NCBI RefSeq assembly: GCF_004123145.1
Contig: NZ_SDKC01000001.1
Location: 2,637,501 to 2,701,500 of the forward strand
Direction: 5' to 3'
Length of the DNA stretch: 64,000 bases
DNA from: Blautia faecicola
GTDB lineage: Bacteria; Bacillota; Clostridia; Lachnospirales; Lachnospiraceae
Under the pieces are notes generated by a model. It saw only the letters and a list, made by a program, of their open reading frames with translations. It did no database searches and was not told the DNA's origin. Shown one piece after another: positions 35,904-44,827 of the stretch (within the stretch, counting starts at the first letter, position 1; every line of letters starts with the position of its first letter). Made by a program: the position numbers and the translations under genes.

Positions 35904-37037
35904 TTACTCATCCAGCAGAAAATCCGCCATGATCGGATTGCTGACGCTGATTCCTGCCCGGGTCAGTGCGATCCGGTCACCTTTGATCTGCAAAAGTCCC
36001 ATCCTGCTGTATTTTTCCAGCATCGGTCCGTAGATTTCTCCCACAGACACTCCGAAGTTTTTCTGAAACTCACTTCTCGATACACCGCGGATCAGCCGCA
36101 GTCCAAGAATCATCGTCTCTTCCATCTGCTCCCGCACTGTCAGTGTTTCCAGGTCGCGCCGGATCGATTCCACCTTTCCGTCAAAGGCTGCGTACGCGCT
36201 CCGGTCTCTCAGATTGGTAAACCGCTGGTTCTGAAAGAGCGACGCGCTTCCCACACCGAATCCCAGATATTCTCTTCTGGTCCAGTATCCCAGGTTGTGC
36301 TGACACTCTTTTCCCGGCTTTGCATAGTTGGAAATTTCATACTGCTGATATCCATAAGACTGTAAAATCTCCCCGGTCCGCTCATACATTTGCCGTTCTT
36401 CCTCCTCATCGGGAAGTTCGAGTGTTTTCTCAGCAAACGGAGTTCCCTCCTCGATGATCAGGCTGTACGCGGAAATATGCTCCGGTTCCATCCGGGCAAT
36501 GGTTTCCAGACTTTCCTCCCAGGAAGCCAGATGCTGACCCGGCAGACCAGACATCAGATCCACATTCAGATTGATAAATCCCGCCTCTCTCGCCATCCGG
36601 AAACTCTCCTGAAACTGCGCCCAGGTATGGATCCGCCCCAGTAGTTTCAGTTCCGCATCATCCGTGGACTGGCATCCCAGGCTCAGGCGGTTGATCCCCG
36701 CCCTCCGATAGCCTGCAAGATTTTCTTTCGTCAACGTTCCCGGATTGGCTTCCATCGAAATCTCCGCATCTTTCGCCAGACAGTAGCCTTCCCGGACGCC
36801 CGCCATCAGTTTCTCCATCCATTCTCCCGGAAGAAGCGAAGGCGTACCTCCACCGATATACACGGAGGTCACCTCATAGTCTTCCGCCTGTGGTCCCACC
36901 GCCGCAAGTTCCCGCAACAGGGCATCCAGATACGTTCTCCTGTTCCTCTCATCGGCAGGTCCGGATAAAAAATCGCAATATTCACATTTTCGGATACAAA
37001 ACGGAATGTGCAGATATAATTCCAGTGCTTTTTTCAT
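35904..37037 (-). CDS. hemW: Radical SAM coproporphyrinogen III oxidase-like protein, HemW
   Basis: 377 residues. The radical SAM cluster motif is at the N-terminus: IPFCIRKCEYCDF (CX3CX2C), without the extra cysteine usual for true HemN. Next come YIGGGTPSLL and ISMEANPGTL. The C-terminal HemW region (ISNYAKPGKECQHNLGYWTRREYLGFG) keeps the heme-binding HNxxYW-type element. HemW is a heme chaperone. The place after lepA matches the Firmicute lepA-hemW order, here with a glycosyltransferase gene inserted between. Confidence 0.93.
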   Translation of the reverse strand: MKKALELYLHIPFCIRKCEYCDFLSGPADERNRRTYLDALLRELAAVGPQAEDYEVTSVYIGGGTPSLLPGEWMEKLMAGVREGYCLAKDAEISMEANPGTLTKENLAGYRRAGINRLSLGCQSTDDAELKLLGRIHTWAQFQESFRMAREAGFINLNVDLMSGLPGQHLASWEESLETIARMEPEHISAYSLIIEEGTPFAEKTLELPDEEEERQMYERTGEILQSYGYQQYEISNYAKPGKECQHNLGYWTRREYLGFGVGSASLFQNQRFTNLRDRSAYAAFDGKVESIRRDLETLTVREQMEETMILGLRLIRGVSRSEFQKNFGVSVGEIYGPMLEKYSRMGLLQIKGDRIALTRAGISVSNPIMADFLLDE

Positions 37038-37066
37038 CGCTCATACTCCTCTAAAAACGCCAAACT

Positions 37067-37094
37067 GCCGACAGAAACGTTCCTTCTGCCGGCA
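37067..37094 (-). terminator. Hairpin terminator upstream of hemW
   Basis: Arms TGCCGACAGAA and TTCTGCCGGCA (one mismatch); on the minus strand followed by GTTTGGCGTTTTT. It could end transcripts from the glycosyltransferase gene or attenuate hemW. Confidence 0.4.
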
Positions 37095-37106
37095 ATTATT
37101 TTCTCA

Positions 37107-37320
37107 CATGTTATGATATTGGGGGCAAAAGATATTTTGCCCCCTTTGATACCGGATTGTTCTGTACTTCGTACTCTCACAATCCACAAAAACATTCGCA
37201 ATCCGCTCATTTTTCTTCGAAAAATGGCTACTTACTCATGTTTTTTGGCGGGTCAAAAGTTCAGAAATCTTCCTGCAAGCAAGCTTGCGTCAGATTTCCG
37301 ACCTTTTGACCCTGGTATCA
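37107..37320. repeat. Highly structured 210-base intergenic element with four stem-loops and imperfect terminal repeats
   Basis: Four hairpins in a row: GGGGGCAAAA/TTTTGCCCCC (37121-37144), GGATTGT/ACAATCC with inner GTAC/GTAC (37154-37185), CATTTTT/AAAAATG (37208-37226), and GGGTCAAAAG/CTTTTGACCC with inner pairs AGAAATCT/AGATTTC and GCAAGC/GCTTGC (37250-37312). The outer ends are imperfect inverted repeats of each other (ATGATATTGGGGGCAAAAG versus the complement of the other end, ATGATACCAGGGTCAAAAG). No reading frame of note. It could be a small non-autonomous mobile element or a structured RNA. Confidence 0.6.
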
Positions 37321-37322
37321 TG

Positions 37323-38642
37323 TTATTGCAGTACCTTCTGCATATTCTTTTTGATTTTTTCTGTCAGATACGCATACTGCAACAGTTCGTCCTCGCTGAA
37401 ATTCTGATAGCGTGTCTCGTCATACTCCCGCTGTACGTTGGCAAGCGCTTCTTCCACCTGCGCTGCTTCCGGCAGCATCCAGAAGGTGAGTCTGCGATCC
37501 TGTGCCTTTTTTTCTCTGCTCTCCTGGATGCGGATATATCCCCGTGCCGCCAGTTTTTGCAGATACAGCGCCAGACTTCTCCTGCTCATATTCGTATAAT
37601 CGCTCAGCTCTCTTCTGCTGACCGGCTGTTTCAGATGACTCAGATACAACAGTAACCGTATCTCCGGAAAGGTAAGATCAAACTGGCTTGCCACCGGCTC
37701 CAGATACCGGTCCAGAAGCTTCCGGCTCCGGTATTCATCCATCAGAACGCCCTCTCCCTCCACGGCTTCCAGATACAGGCTGCTTCGTTCTTCCCCAAGT
37801 TTCTGTGAACCGGGCAGGATCGTCGGCGCTACCATGCCATCCCCCGCCGCATCGATGAGAAAACGATAGACCTGTAAGCGATTTTTCTCATATTCCTCTT
37901 CGTCCAGAACATTTTTATAAAAATCATTATAGTAGGCAAATACGGTCAGCTTCATCTTGATCGTCTTCGACAGGTTGATGCCCTGGCTCGCCAGAGAACC
38001 TTTGGTCTTCACATAATAGTAGATCGGCGTGTGCAGCGCATAGAACCTTCTGGCATGACGGATATATTCCAGATTAAACATAAAATCCTCACACCAGTTG
38101 ATCTCCGGATTCATCTGTAACTGATGCTCCTGGATAATATCCCGCCGGTACAGCTTGTTCCAGAGCACACCGTAATAAAAATCCGCCGGTTTCTCCATCA
38201 TACAGCCCACAAAGGCTTCCTGATCCATCACGCCGTCGATTCCGATGTCGCCTTTATGAGACAGACGCTCCCCGATCACCCGATAAAAGTCAGCGATCAC
38301 AAGATCTGCCTGTTCTTCCCTCGCCGCCCGCACCAGAAGTTTGGTCGCATCCGGCGTGATCCAGTCGTCGCAGTCGAGAAATTGCAGATATTCCCCGTGT
38401 GCCTGGGCGATCGCCATATTTCTGCTCTCCGAAACTCCGGAATTTTCCTTGTGGATCACCAGCACCCGCTCATCCGAAGCGGCATACCGGTCACAGATTT
38501 CCCTTGTTTTATCGGTACTGCCGTCATTGACCAGAAACAGTTCAAAATCTTCATATTCCTGTTTCAATACACTGTCCACACACCGCTCCAGTGTCTTTTC
38601 TCCATTATAGACCGGAACGATAATACTTACTGCAGGTTTCAT
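37323..38642 (-). CDS. Family 2 glycosyltransferase fused to a MarR-like winged-helix domain
   Basis: 439 residues. Residues 1-110 are a GT-A fold family 2 glycosyltransferase (VSIIVPVYNGEKTLERCVDSVL, LVNDGSTDKTREIC, the DCDDW metal-binding motif), continuing to about 250. Residues 317-439 read as a MarR-type DNA-binding domain: FDLTFPEIRLLLYLSH, then VSRRELSDYTNMSRRSLALYLQKLAARGYIRIQES (helix-turn-helix and wing) and long C-terminal helices. There is no frameshift: one continuous frame with a ribosome site overlapping the lepA stop. A transferase that also binds DNA would be unusual; the C-terminal part might instead be a protein-binding winged helix. Confidence 0.82.
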   Translation of the reverse strand: MKPAVSIIVPVYNGEKTLERCVDSVLKQEYEDFELFLVNDGSTDKTREICDRYAASDERVLVIHKENSGVSESRNMAIAQAHGEYLQFLDCDDWITPDATKLLVRAAREEQADLVIADFYRVIGERLSHKGDIGIDGVMDQEAFVGCMMEKPADFYYGVLWNKLYRRDIIQEHQLQMNPEINWCEDFMFNLEYIRHARRFYALHTPIYYYVKTKGSLASQGINLSKTIKMKLTVFAYYNDFYKNVLDEEEYEKNRLQVYRFLIDAAGDGMVAPTILPGSQKLGEERSSLYLEAVEGEGVLMDEYRSRKLLDRYLEPVASQFDLTFPEIRLLLYLSHLKQPVSRRELSDYTNMSRRSLALYLQKLAARGYIRIQESREKKAQDRRLTFWMLPEAAQVEEALANVQREYDETRYQNFSEDELLQYAYLTEKIKKNMQKVLQ

Positions 38643-38647
38643 AACTC

Positions 38648-40462
38648 CTAATCCTCATCCAGCTTCAGTACACTCATAAATGCTTTCTGTGGAATCTCTA
38701 CATTTCCCACCTGACGCATTCGTTTCTTTCCTTCCTTCTGTTTTTCCAGAAGTTTCTTCTTACGGGAAATATCACCACCGTAACATTTTGCCAGAACGTC
38801 TTTTCTCATCGCACGGACGGTCTCTCTGGCAATGATCTTTCCGCCTACTGCTGCCTGGATTGGGATCTCAAACAGCTGTCTCGGGATCTCTTCTTTCAGT
38901 TTCTCGCACATCTTTCTTCCGCGCTCATACGCGGATCCCTCAAATACGATAAAGGAAAGGGCATCCACTTCTTCTTTATTTACCAGAATATCCAGTTTCA
39001 CCAGTTCGCTTCTCTCGTAGCCGATCATCTCATAGTCAAAGGACGCATATCCTCTGGAACGGGATTTCAGTGCATCGAAGAAGTCATAGATGATCTCGTT
39101 CAACGGCATATGATAGGTCAGCAGGGCACGGGTAGTCTCCATGTATTCCATTCCCTGGTACTGTCCTCGGCGCTCCTGGCAAAGATCCATAATCGGTCCG
39201 ATAAATTCTGTTGTCACCATGATCTCGGCTTTTACCATCGGCTCTTCCATATATTCGATCGTGGACGGATCCGGAAGATTGGACGGATTCGTCAGATCCA
39301 TCACTTCACCGTTTGTCTTATGCACTTTATAGATAACACCCGGTGCGGTTGTTACCAGATCCAGGTTGTATTCTCTCTCCAGACGCTCCTGGATGATCTC
39401 CAGATGCAGCAGTCCGAGGAATCCGCAGCGGAAACCAAATCCAAGAGCGATCGATGTCTCCGGTTCATACTGCAAAGACGCATCATTTAACTGCAATTTT
39501 TCCAGCGCATCACGAAGATCCCCGTATTTTGCTCCGTCTGCCGGATAAACACCGCAGTATACCATCGGATTTACTTTCTTATAACCTGGCAGCGGTTCAC
39601 TGCACGGTCTGTTGTTGTCAGTCACGGTATCACCGACACGGGTATCTTTGACATTTTTAATACTTGCGGTGAAATAACCTACCATACCGGCGGATAACTC
39701 CTCACACGGAATAAACTGTCCGGCTCCGAAATAGCCGACTTCCACAACATCTTCCACCGCACCGGTCGCCATCATGCGGACAGACGTTCCCTTGCTGATC
39801 TTTCCTTCTTTGATCCTGCAAAATACGATAACACCTTTATAGGAATCGTACACGGAATCGAAAATCAATGCCTGTAACGGTGCATTCGGATCTCCGGTCG
39901 GTGCCGGAACTTTTTCTACGATCTGTTCAAGAACTTCTTCCACGTTCAATCCGGTTTTTGCGGAAATCTGCGGGGCATCCTGTGCCTCGATACCGATCAC
40001 ATCCTCGATCTCATTGATGACACGCTCCGGCTCTGCGCTTGGCAGGTCGATCTTATTGATGACCGGCACAACATCCAGGTCATGATCGAGCGCCAGATAA
40101 ACATTTGCCAGGGTCTGCGCTTCGATTCCCTGTGCGGCATCCACAACAAGGATCGCGCCGTCACACGCTGCAAGGCTTCTGGAAACCTCATAGTTAAAGT
40201 CGACATGTCCGGGGGTGTCGATCAGGTTGAAAATGTATTCCTCCCCGTCTTTTGCCTTATATACGGTTCGCACGGTCTGTGCCTTGATGGTAATTCCTCT
40301 CTCACGTTCCAGATCCATATTATCCAGTACCTGGGACTGCATCTCTCTTTCTGTCAGAAGACCGGTCATCTCGATGATCCGGTCTGCCAGGGTAGATTTT
40401 CCGTGATCAATATGGGCGATAATACAGAAATTACGAATTTTACTTTGATCAAAATCTGCCAC
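38648..40462 (-). CDS. lepA: Elongation factor 4
   Basis: 604 residues, full length. GTPase motifs: AHIDHGKST (16-24), DTPGHVDF and NKIDL. The C-terminal LepA domain ends in the family-typical [32 protein letters not shown] ribosome-bound GTPase that affects elongation and subunit biogenesis. Starts with GTG, preceded by GGAGG at a spacing of 7. It follows spoIIP as in Bacillus. Confidence 0.98.
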   Translation of the reverse strand: MADFDQSKIRNFCIIAHIDHGKSTLADRIIEMTGLLTEREMQSQVLDNMDLERERGITIKAQTVRTVYKAKDGEEYIFNLIDTPGHVDFNYEVSRSLAACDGAILVVDAAQGIEAQTLANVYLALDHDLDVVPVINKIDLPSAEPERVINEIEDVIGIEAQDAPQISAKTGLNVEEVLEQIVEKVPAPTGDPNAPLQALIFDSVYDSYKGVIVFCRIKEGKISKGTSVRMMATGAVEDVVEVGYFGAGQFIPCEELSAGMVGYFTASIKNVKDTRVGDTVTDNNRPCSEPLPGYKKVNPMVYCGVYPADGAKYGDLRDALEKLQLNDASLQYEPETSIALGFGFRCGFLGLLHLEIIQERLEREYNLDLVTTAPGVIYKVHKTNGEVMDLTNPSNLPDPSTIEYMEEPMVKAEIMVTTEFIGPIMDLCQERRGQYQGMEYMETTRALLTYHMPLNEIIYDFFDALKSRSRGYASFDYEMIGYERSELVKLDILVNKEEVDALSFIVFEGSAYERGRKMCEKLKEEIPRQLFEIPIQAAVGGKIIARETVRAMRKDVLAKCYGGDISRKKKLLEKQKEGKKRMRQVGNVEIPQKAFMSVLKLDED

Positions 40463-40529
40463 TTTTGTACCTCCGATTTCTTTTTATATTCAGGTGATTG
40501 TTACTGTTTAATTTTTTACATTGCCTTTT

Positions 40530-40559
40530 ATTATAACATAGTTTTTACTCTCCCTTCAA
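40530..40559 (-). promoter_or_regulatory. Promoter of lepA
   Basis: Minus strand: -35 TTGAAG (40559-40554, inside the end of spoIIP), spacer 18, -10 TATAAT (40535-40530) with an extended TG. It lets lepA be made in vegetative cells although spoIIP upstream is a sporulation gene. Confidence 0.6.
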
Positions 40560-41966
40560 TACTTTATCCAGAATCACACTGAAGGGTTCCATCGCGTTCA
40601 TCGCCTCTTCCACCGTATTCGTCTGCGCGCCCACTTCCAGCAGGATCGAACGCGGCCGTACATGAAGATTATATCGGTAGCCTTTCAGATAAATGCACCG
40701 TGTCAGCTGCGGATAATACCGCGCCGCCTGATAGGACAGCTGAAAGGAAAAAGAAAGATTATCCTCGATATAGGGGTTTGGCAGGGTATCCAGATTGCCG
40801 TTTTTTACGGTTCTGCTCAGTCCGTTAAAATACATGATCTGCGCCGTCGGTTTCCCGTTGATCTCCGTCACCAGATGTTTCCCCTCCGGCACCCCGTCTC
40901 TGTGAAGGTCGATGACCACCTGGATCGTCGGATTTTCCGCAAGCACCTGTTCGATCACCGGCAGGGCATAATTATACGCCTTGCTCCGGTCCAGCTGTCC
41001 TTCCATCAGATCAAAGGCATCTTTTCGGTGGATCACCTGATACCCGTAGACATCCTGCAGGATACTCGTAAGATAGTCACCCACACCGATCACACTCGTT
41101 GCCTCATCCCCCTCAGTGGAATCGGCAAATCCTTCCTGCGAGTGGGTATGGTAAATGAGGATCTGCGGGACACTGCTGTCCTCTTCCAGTGCCAGGGAAT
41201 CCCCTAAAAATGTACCGGCATTGATCTGTGAACCGTCCACGGTGGTGTTCGGATCCACCACAAAGAAATTATTGAGTAAATACTGAAAATCACTGAGACG
41301 ATCCAGGGACAGATCCATCTTCGGCGTTGCCTCCACGGCTGTCGTCCATGCCGGAAGCGGCGTGGTGGTTGTAGCTGCATTCTCTGAGTCACTTTCCTGC
41401 CCTGCAGTCGTTTCACCTTCTGCCTGCGCCGTCTCCTCTTTTTGCCCGTCTGTCTCTCCGCTCTGCTCCTGTTGCCGGGTTTCTGTGTTCCCGTCGGTTC
41501 CGCTCTTTTTCTCCTGCTGTGTACCCGGATCATTCTCCGTCTTTCCCTTCGCCGTTTCATTTTCCTGTGTTACCGCCTCACTCTGATTTTCTCCCAGCAG
41601 CCGGTCAGCGATCGTATTGCCGTTGGCATGGATCATCTCATAACAGGTACTCTCGTCTTCGATCACCGGATGGGATTCTTCCTCCTGCTGTTCTTTCAGA
41701 TAAGCGCCGAGCGGATACCAGTTTTCAATCTTCGTCCACAGTTTTGTTATCATCGGCGTCGTATTTCCCTCTTCATAAAAAATCCCCGGCATGTACCACA
41801 GATACGCTTCCCGTTCCGTCTCCATACAGACATCCCCGAGGATCTGCTGCGCACGCTCTCCCGGTGACTGCCTCAGGTACAGATATCCCCGCGCCGCAAG
41901 ATACCCGCCCAGACAGACGCATAATCCCCATACTACTGCCTTTATAATCTGTTCTGATCTTCTCAT
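40545..41966 (-). CDS. spoIIP: Stage II sporulation protein P
   Basis: 473 residues from the ATG at 41966, with AGAGGG upstream. A short N-terminal membrane anchor (AVVWGLCVCLGGYLAARGYLYL), a conserved region, a long Gln/Glu/Thr-rich linker (about 130-205), and the C-terminal SpoIIP amidase domain with zinc ligands in ILIYHTHSQEGFAD and VVIDLHRDGVPEGKH, and LEVGAQTNTVEEAMNA. It cleaves peptidoglycan during engulfment of the forespore. It sits between gpr and lepA, the conserved order. Confidence 0.93.
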   Translation of the reverse strand: MRRSEQIIKAVVWGLCVCLGGYLAARGYLYLRQSPGERAQQILGDVCMETEREAYLWYMPGIFYEEGNTTPMITKLWTKIENWYPLGAYLKEQQEEESHPVIEDESTCYEMIHANGNTIADRLLGENQSEAVTQENETAKGKTENDPGTQQEKKSGTDGNTETRQQEQSGETDGQKEETAQAEGETTAGQESDSENAATTTTPLPAWTTAVEATPKMDLSLDRLSDFQYLLNNFFVVDPNTTVDGSQINAGTFLGDSLALEEDSSVPQILIYHTHSQEGFADSTEGDEATSVIGVGDYLTSILQDVYGYQVIHRKDAFDLMEGQLDRSKAYNYALPVIEQVLAENPTIQVVIDLHRDGVPEGKHLVTEINGKPTAQIMYFNGLSRTVKNGNLDTLPNPYIEDNLSFSFQLSYQAARYYPQLTRCIYLKGYRYNLHVRPRSILLEVGAQTNTVEEAMNAMEPFSVILDKVLKGE

Positions 41967-42012
41967 CTTTCCCTCTTTTATATTTCTGACTCCTTGTTCG
42001 CGTACATGCAAG

Positions 42013-42044
42013 AAGGACAGGCGCTTCCTCACGGCCTGTCCTCC
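42013..42044 (-). terminator. Hairpin terminator after gpr
   Basis: On the minus strand GGACAGGC pairs with GCCTGTCC and is followed by TTCTTGC. It lies between gpr and spoIIP and may separate their expression. Confidence 0.5.
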
Positions 42045-42140
42045 TGTCTGACTTTCTGTCCTCCCGCAGTTTTCCAACTCTTACTTTTGCACCTGATTGC
42101 ACAGGAGTACATACTTGTATTATATGAGTTTCCCCGTCTC

Positions 42141-43046
42141 TTATGCTTCCATCGCGATATTGATGCCCTCCGAGATCGTATAACTGAGCCGCTTGACCGT
42201 CTCATCCACATCCTTCGGTGTGACAAACATGCTGTGCAGCCGCGGTGTGATCAGTTCCTGTAAAAATTCTTCCATCTCCGACTCTTCCAGATTTTCCAGA
42301 AGGTGAGCAATCGCATCGTGCACGATCGTCGCTCCGTCTACTACGGTTGGCACACCGATTCCGATCACCGGGATTCCCAGGGATTCCTCATTCAGCCCGC
42401 ACCGGTGGTTGCAGACACCGGATCCCGGATTGATCCCCGTATCCGTCACCTGGATCGTGCAGTTTAATCGCCGCACACTGCGCGCCGCCAGCGCATCGAT
42501 CGCGATCACTGCGTCCGGATCGGTCTCCCGGATCACGCCCCGGATGATCTCCATCGTCTCCATCCCGGTCTGCGCCATAACGCCCGGAACCAGGCTGCTG
42601 ATCTGATGCACCCTCTCCTTTCCCATCCCTGCTTTTCCGTACTCTTTCACAATATGTCTGGTGATCTTTAAGTTCTGGATCACCCGCGGACCGAGCGCGT
42701 CCGGTGTGATCTCCCGGTTGCCAAGCCCCACCACCAGAATGGATTTTTCTTTCTCCAGATGGAGCAGTTCCCGCAGATGATGAGCAAGTGCCACGGAAAT
42801 CTCGCGGTGATAATCCTCATCCGGCACGATCAGATTCGGAGCTTCCATCGTAATATACGTTCCTCTTGGCTTTTCCATCGCCCGCGCTCCCTGTTCCGTC
42901 TGAATCCGCACCACCGTCGTATTCAGGTCCAGAGACTCCTCATATTCCTCATGAATCGCCACACCCTTAATCTCCACATTGTCCTTCTCATACTTCTCCT
43001 TACTCTCCACTGCAAGATCCGTTCGTATCCCAAAACTCCCAGACAT
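42141..43046 (-). CDS. gpr: GPR endopeptidase (germination protease)
   Basis: 301 residues from the ATG at 43046, with GGAAGGG upstream. The first residues MSGSFGIRTDLAVESKEKY include the conserved RTDLAxE motif near the propeptide cleavage site. Next come VGLGNREITPDALGPRVI and VIAIDALAARSVRRLNCTIQVTDTGI. GPR degrades small acid-soluble spore proteins when the spore germinates. It faces away from rpsT as in Bacillus, and confirms that the organism forms spores. Confidence 0.95.
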   Translation of the reverse strand: MSGSFGIRTDLAVESKEKYEKDNVEIKGVAIHEEYEESLDLNTTVVRIQTEQGARAMEKPRGTYITMEAPNLIVPDEDYHREISVALAHHLRELLHLEKEKSILVVGLGNREITPDALGPRVIQNLKITRHIVKEYGKAGMGKERVHQISSLVPGVMAQTGMETMEIIRGVIRETDPDAVIAIDALAARSVRRLNCTIQVTDTGINPGSGVCNHRCGLNEESLGIPVIGIGVPTVVDGATIVHDAIAHLLENLEESEMEEFLQELITPRLHSMFVTPKDVDETVKRLSYTISEGINIAMEA

Positions 43047-43174
43047 AGCCGTCACCCTTCCTTTCTGCACGCTGTTTTCCCATCTGCGTCCTTTTCTCCT
43101 TTTAGATTTCCCGTTTTCCTGCAGATTATCCCTGAAAATCCTTGTATTTTTACACCTTTTTTTCTGAAAAACCA

Positions 43175-43203
43175 TTGACAAACCCCGGTAAATGGCATAA
43201 ACT
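43175..43203 (+). promoter_or_regulatory. Sigma-A promoter of rpsT
   Basis: -35 TTGACA (43175-43180), spacer 17, -10 TAAACT (43198-43203). It leaves a leader of roughly 75-80 bases, long enough to hold a control element for S20, though none is recognised. Confidence 0.65.
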
Positions 43204-43288
43204 GTATGGGTATTTTGAGATTAGCCTGTCCGTGTCTGGGCTGATGAATATGATAAATGATTGAATAATTTATTGGAGGTTATGGAAA

Positions 43289-43552
43289 ATGGCAAACATT
43301 AAATCCGCTAAAAAAAGAGTTATCGTAAACAGAACAAAAGCTGAAAGAAATAAAGCAATCCGTTCTGAAGTTAAAACATCTATCAAAAAAGTAGAGGCAG
43401 CAGTTGCAGCAAAAGATCTGGCAGCAGCTCAGGCAGCTCTGAAAGTAGCTACCGCTACCATCGAAAGCGCTTGTTCTAAAGGTGTATACCACAAAAACAA
43501 CGCAGCAAGAAAAGTTTCCCGCGTATCCAAAGCAGTGAACTCTATTGCTTAA
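43289..43552 (+). CDS. rpsT: 30S ribosomal protein S20
   Basis: 87 residues, Lys/Ala-rich, with the S20 N-terminus MANIKSAKKRVIVNRTKAE and the C-terminal NNAARKVSRVSKAVNSIA. It binds 16S rRNA early in assembly of the small subunit. GGAGG lies 9 bases upstream. One of only two plus-strand genes here, flanked by gpr and holA on the opposite strand, as in Bacillus. Confidence 0.97.
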   Translation: MANIKSAKKRVIVNRTKAERNKAIRSEVKTSIKKVEAAVAAKDLAAAQAALKVATATIESACSKGVYHKNNAARKVSRVSKAVNSIA

Positions 43553-43582
43553 TTCTAACTGATAGAATAAATAAAGAATTTT

Positions 43583-43620
43583 AAAAAGAACAGTCATCCC
43601 GTCAGTGACTGTTCTTTTTT
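43583..43620 (+). terminator. Intrinsic terminator of rpsT
   Basis: AAAAAGAACAGTCA pairs with TGACTGTTCTTTTT across a short loop, ending in a T-run. Directly after the rpsT stop. Confidence 0.85.
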
Positions 43621-43668
43621 GTTACTCTGTATTCCTTAGAAGCTGCCGTGGCAACTTCTGCAGGTATG

Positions 43669-43715
43669 CAAAAATCCCGGAACCTGTCCCTTTCAAACAG
43701 TTCCCGGGATTTTTC
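43669..43715 (-). terminator. Intrinsic terminator of holA
   Basis: On the minus strand AAAAATCCCGGGAACTG pairs with CAGGTTCCGGGATTTTT, followed by a T-rich tract. It lies just past the holA stop and faces the rpsT terminator. Confidence 0.8.
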
Positions 43716-43723
43716 TTTATCCA

Positions 43724-44713
43724 TCACACCGGATTCTTCCGTGCATATTTCACGATCAGAAGTTCCACACTCAGCACATCGCTCAGCCTTCCGGTCTTCA
43801 CATCTTCCTCTGTCTGTGTAAAGTCTTCCACCGCCTGACGAAGCTGCGCGGTCGTATATCTGCCGGTACAGCCGGTATAATTGCGGACCACAAAGCTTTG
43901 CAGTCCCGTTCTTGATGCGATGGTTTTCTGATCGCAGCCGAGACGCTGCAGCTCTTTCACCTGTAACAGCAGATTGAACTGCCGCGCCAGGAGAAAGAGG
44001 ATCCGCATCGGCGGCTCCTTCAGGGCAAGCAGATCGTAATACAGATCCAGTGCTTTCTTCTGGTTCTGCTCCGCCACTGCCTGCACCATCGCAAAGATTC
44101 GGTTGTTGATCTGTGTCGTACACACCGCATCGATATCTTCCCCGGTGATCACCGACCGATCCATCGTATAGCATAACAGCTTTTCCAGTTCTTTCTCGAT
44201 GTTGCTCATATCCGTACCGGTTTTCGACAGAAAACGTTCCATATCCCTCTGGGTGATCTGTTTTCCCTCGCGTTTCAGGATTCCAAGCACCCAGCGCATC
44301 AGTGTTTTCTCATCCTGCACCGAGAAATCCACCACCCGGCCGATCTGTTTGACCGTTTTGAACATTTTGCTTCGCTTATCCACCTCTTCTTCCACAAACA
44401 GAAGATACAGATAGTCCGGCAGACTGTTCAGGTATTCTGTCAGTTCCGGGCACTGATTCTTGAAAAATCCGGTATTTTCCATCAGGATGATCCGCCGCTC
44501 GGCAAAAAACGGCATCGTCTCTCCCAGTGAGATCACTTCTTTCACATCAATCCCTTTTCCCTCAAACCGGGAATAGTTCATCGTATCCCCGTCCGGGTTC
44601 CACGCCTGGATCAGCTTGTCGCGATACTGCTTTTTCAGATATCCTTCCTCCCCGAAAAAGAGATATGCCTGCTTATATTCCTGATTTTTGATATCTTCCA
44701 ATACACTTTTCAT
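43724..44713 (-). CDS. holA: DNA polymerase III subunit delta
   Basis: 329 residues, HolA family. The N-terminal AAA-like domain contains AYLFFGEEGYLKKQYRDKLI (a degenerate nucleotide-binding site), then the clamp-opening region FAERRIILMENTGFFK. The C-terminal collar domain ends with QLRQAVEDFTQTEEDVKTGRLSD and LLIVKYA. It opens the sliding clamp as part of the clamp loader. It follows comEC in the conserved competence/replication block and has its own promoter. Confidence 0.92.
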   Translation of the reverse strand: MKSVLEDIKNQEYKQAYLFFGEEGYLKKQYRDKLIQAWNPDGDTMNYSRFEGKGIDVKEVISLGETMPFFAERRIILMENTGFFKNQCPELTEYLNSLPDYLYLLFVEEEVDKRSKMFKTVKQIGRVVDFSVQDEKTLMRWVLGILKREGKQITQRDMERFLSKTGTDMSNIEKELEKLLCYTMDRSVITGEDIDAVCTTQINNRIFAMVQAVAEQNQKKALDLYYDLLALKEPPMRILFLLARQFNLLLQVKELQRLGCDQKTIASRTGLQSFVVRNYTGCTGRYTTAQLRQAVEDFTQTEEDVKTGRLSDVLSVELLIVKYARKNPV

Positions 44714-44755
44714 CGAATCTTTTAACCTTTCACCCAGTTTTTCTCATATGGATTT

Positions 44756-44784
44756 ATTATACTGTTTTTTTCCCGGTTCGGCAA
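44756..44784 (-). promoter_or_regulatory. Promoter of holA
   Basis: Minus strand: -35 TTGCCG (44784-44779), spacer 17, -10 TATAAT (44761-44756). The -35 lies in the loop region of a CCGGTT/AACCGG hairpin. Confidence 0.55.
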
Positions 44785-44827
44785 CCGGCATCGTCAAGAA
44801 CACTGCCGTTGAGCACAAATCAACTCC

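Noticed and set aside
44770-44790. CCGGTT/AACCGG hairpin as the terminator of an adjacent gene
   Set aside because: On the minus strand it is followed by an A-run, not a T-run. It lies within the holA promoter instead.
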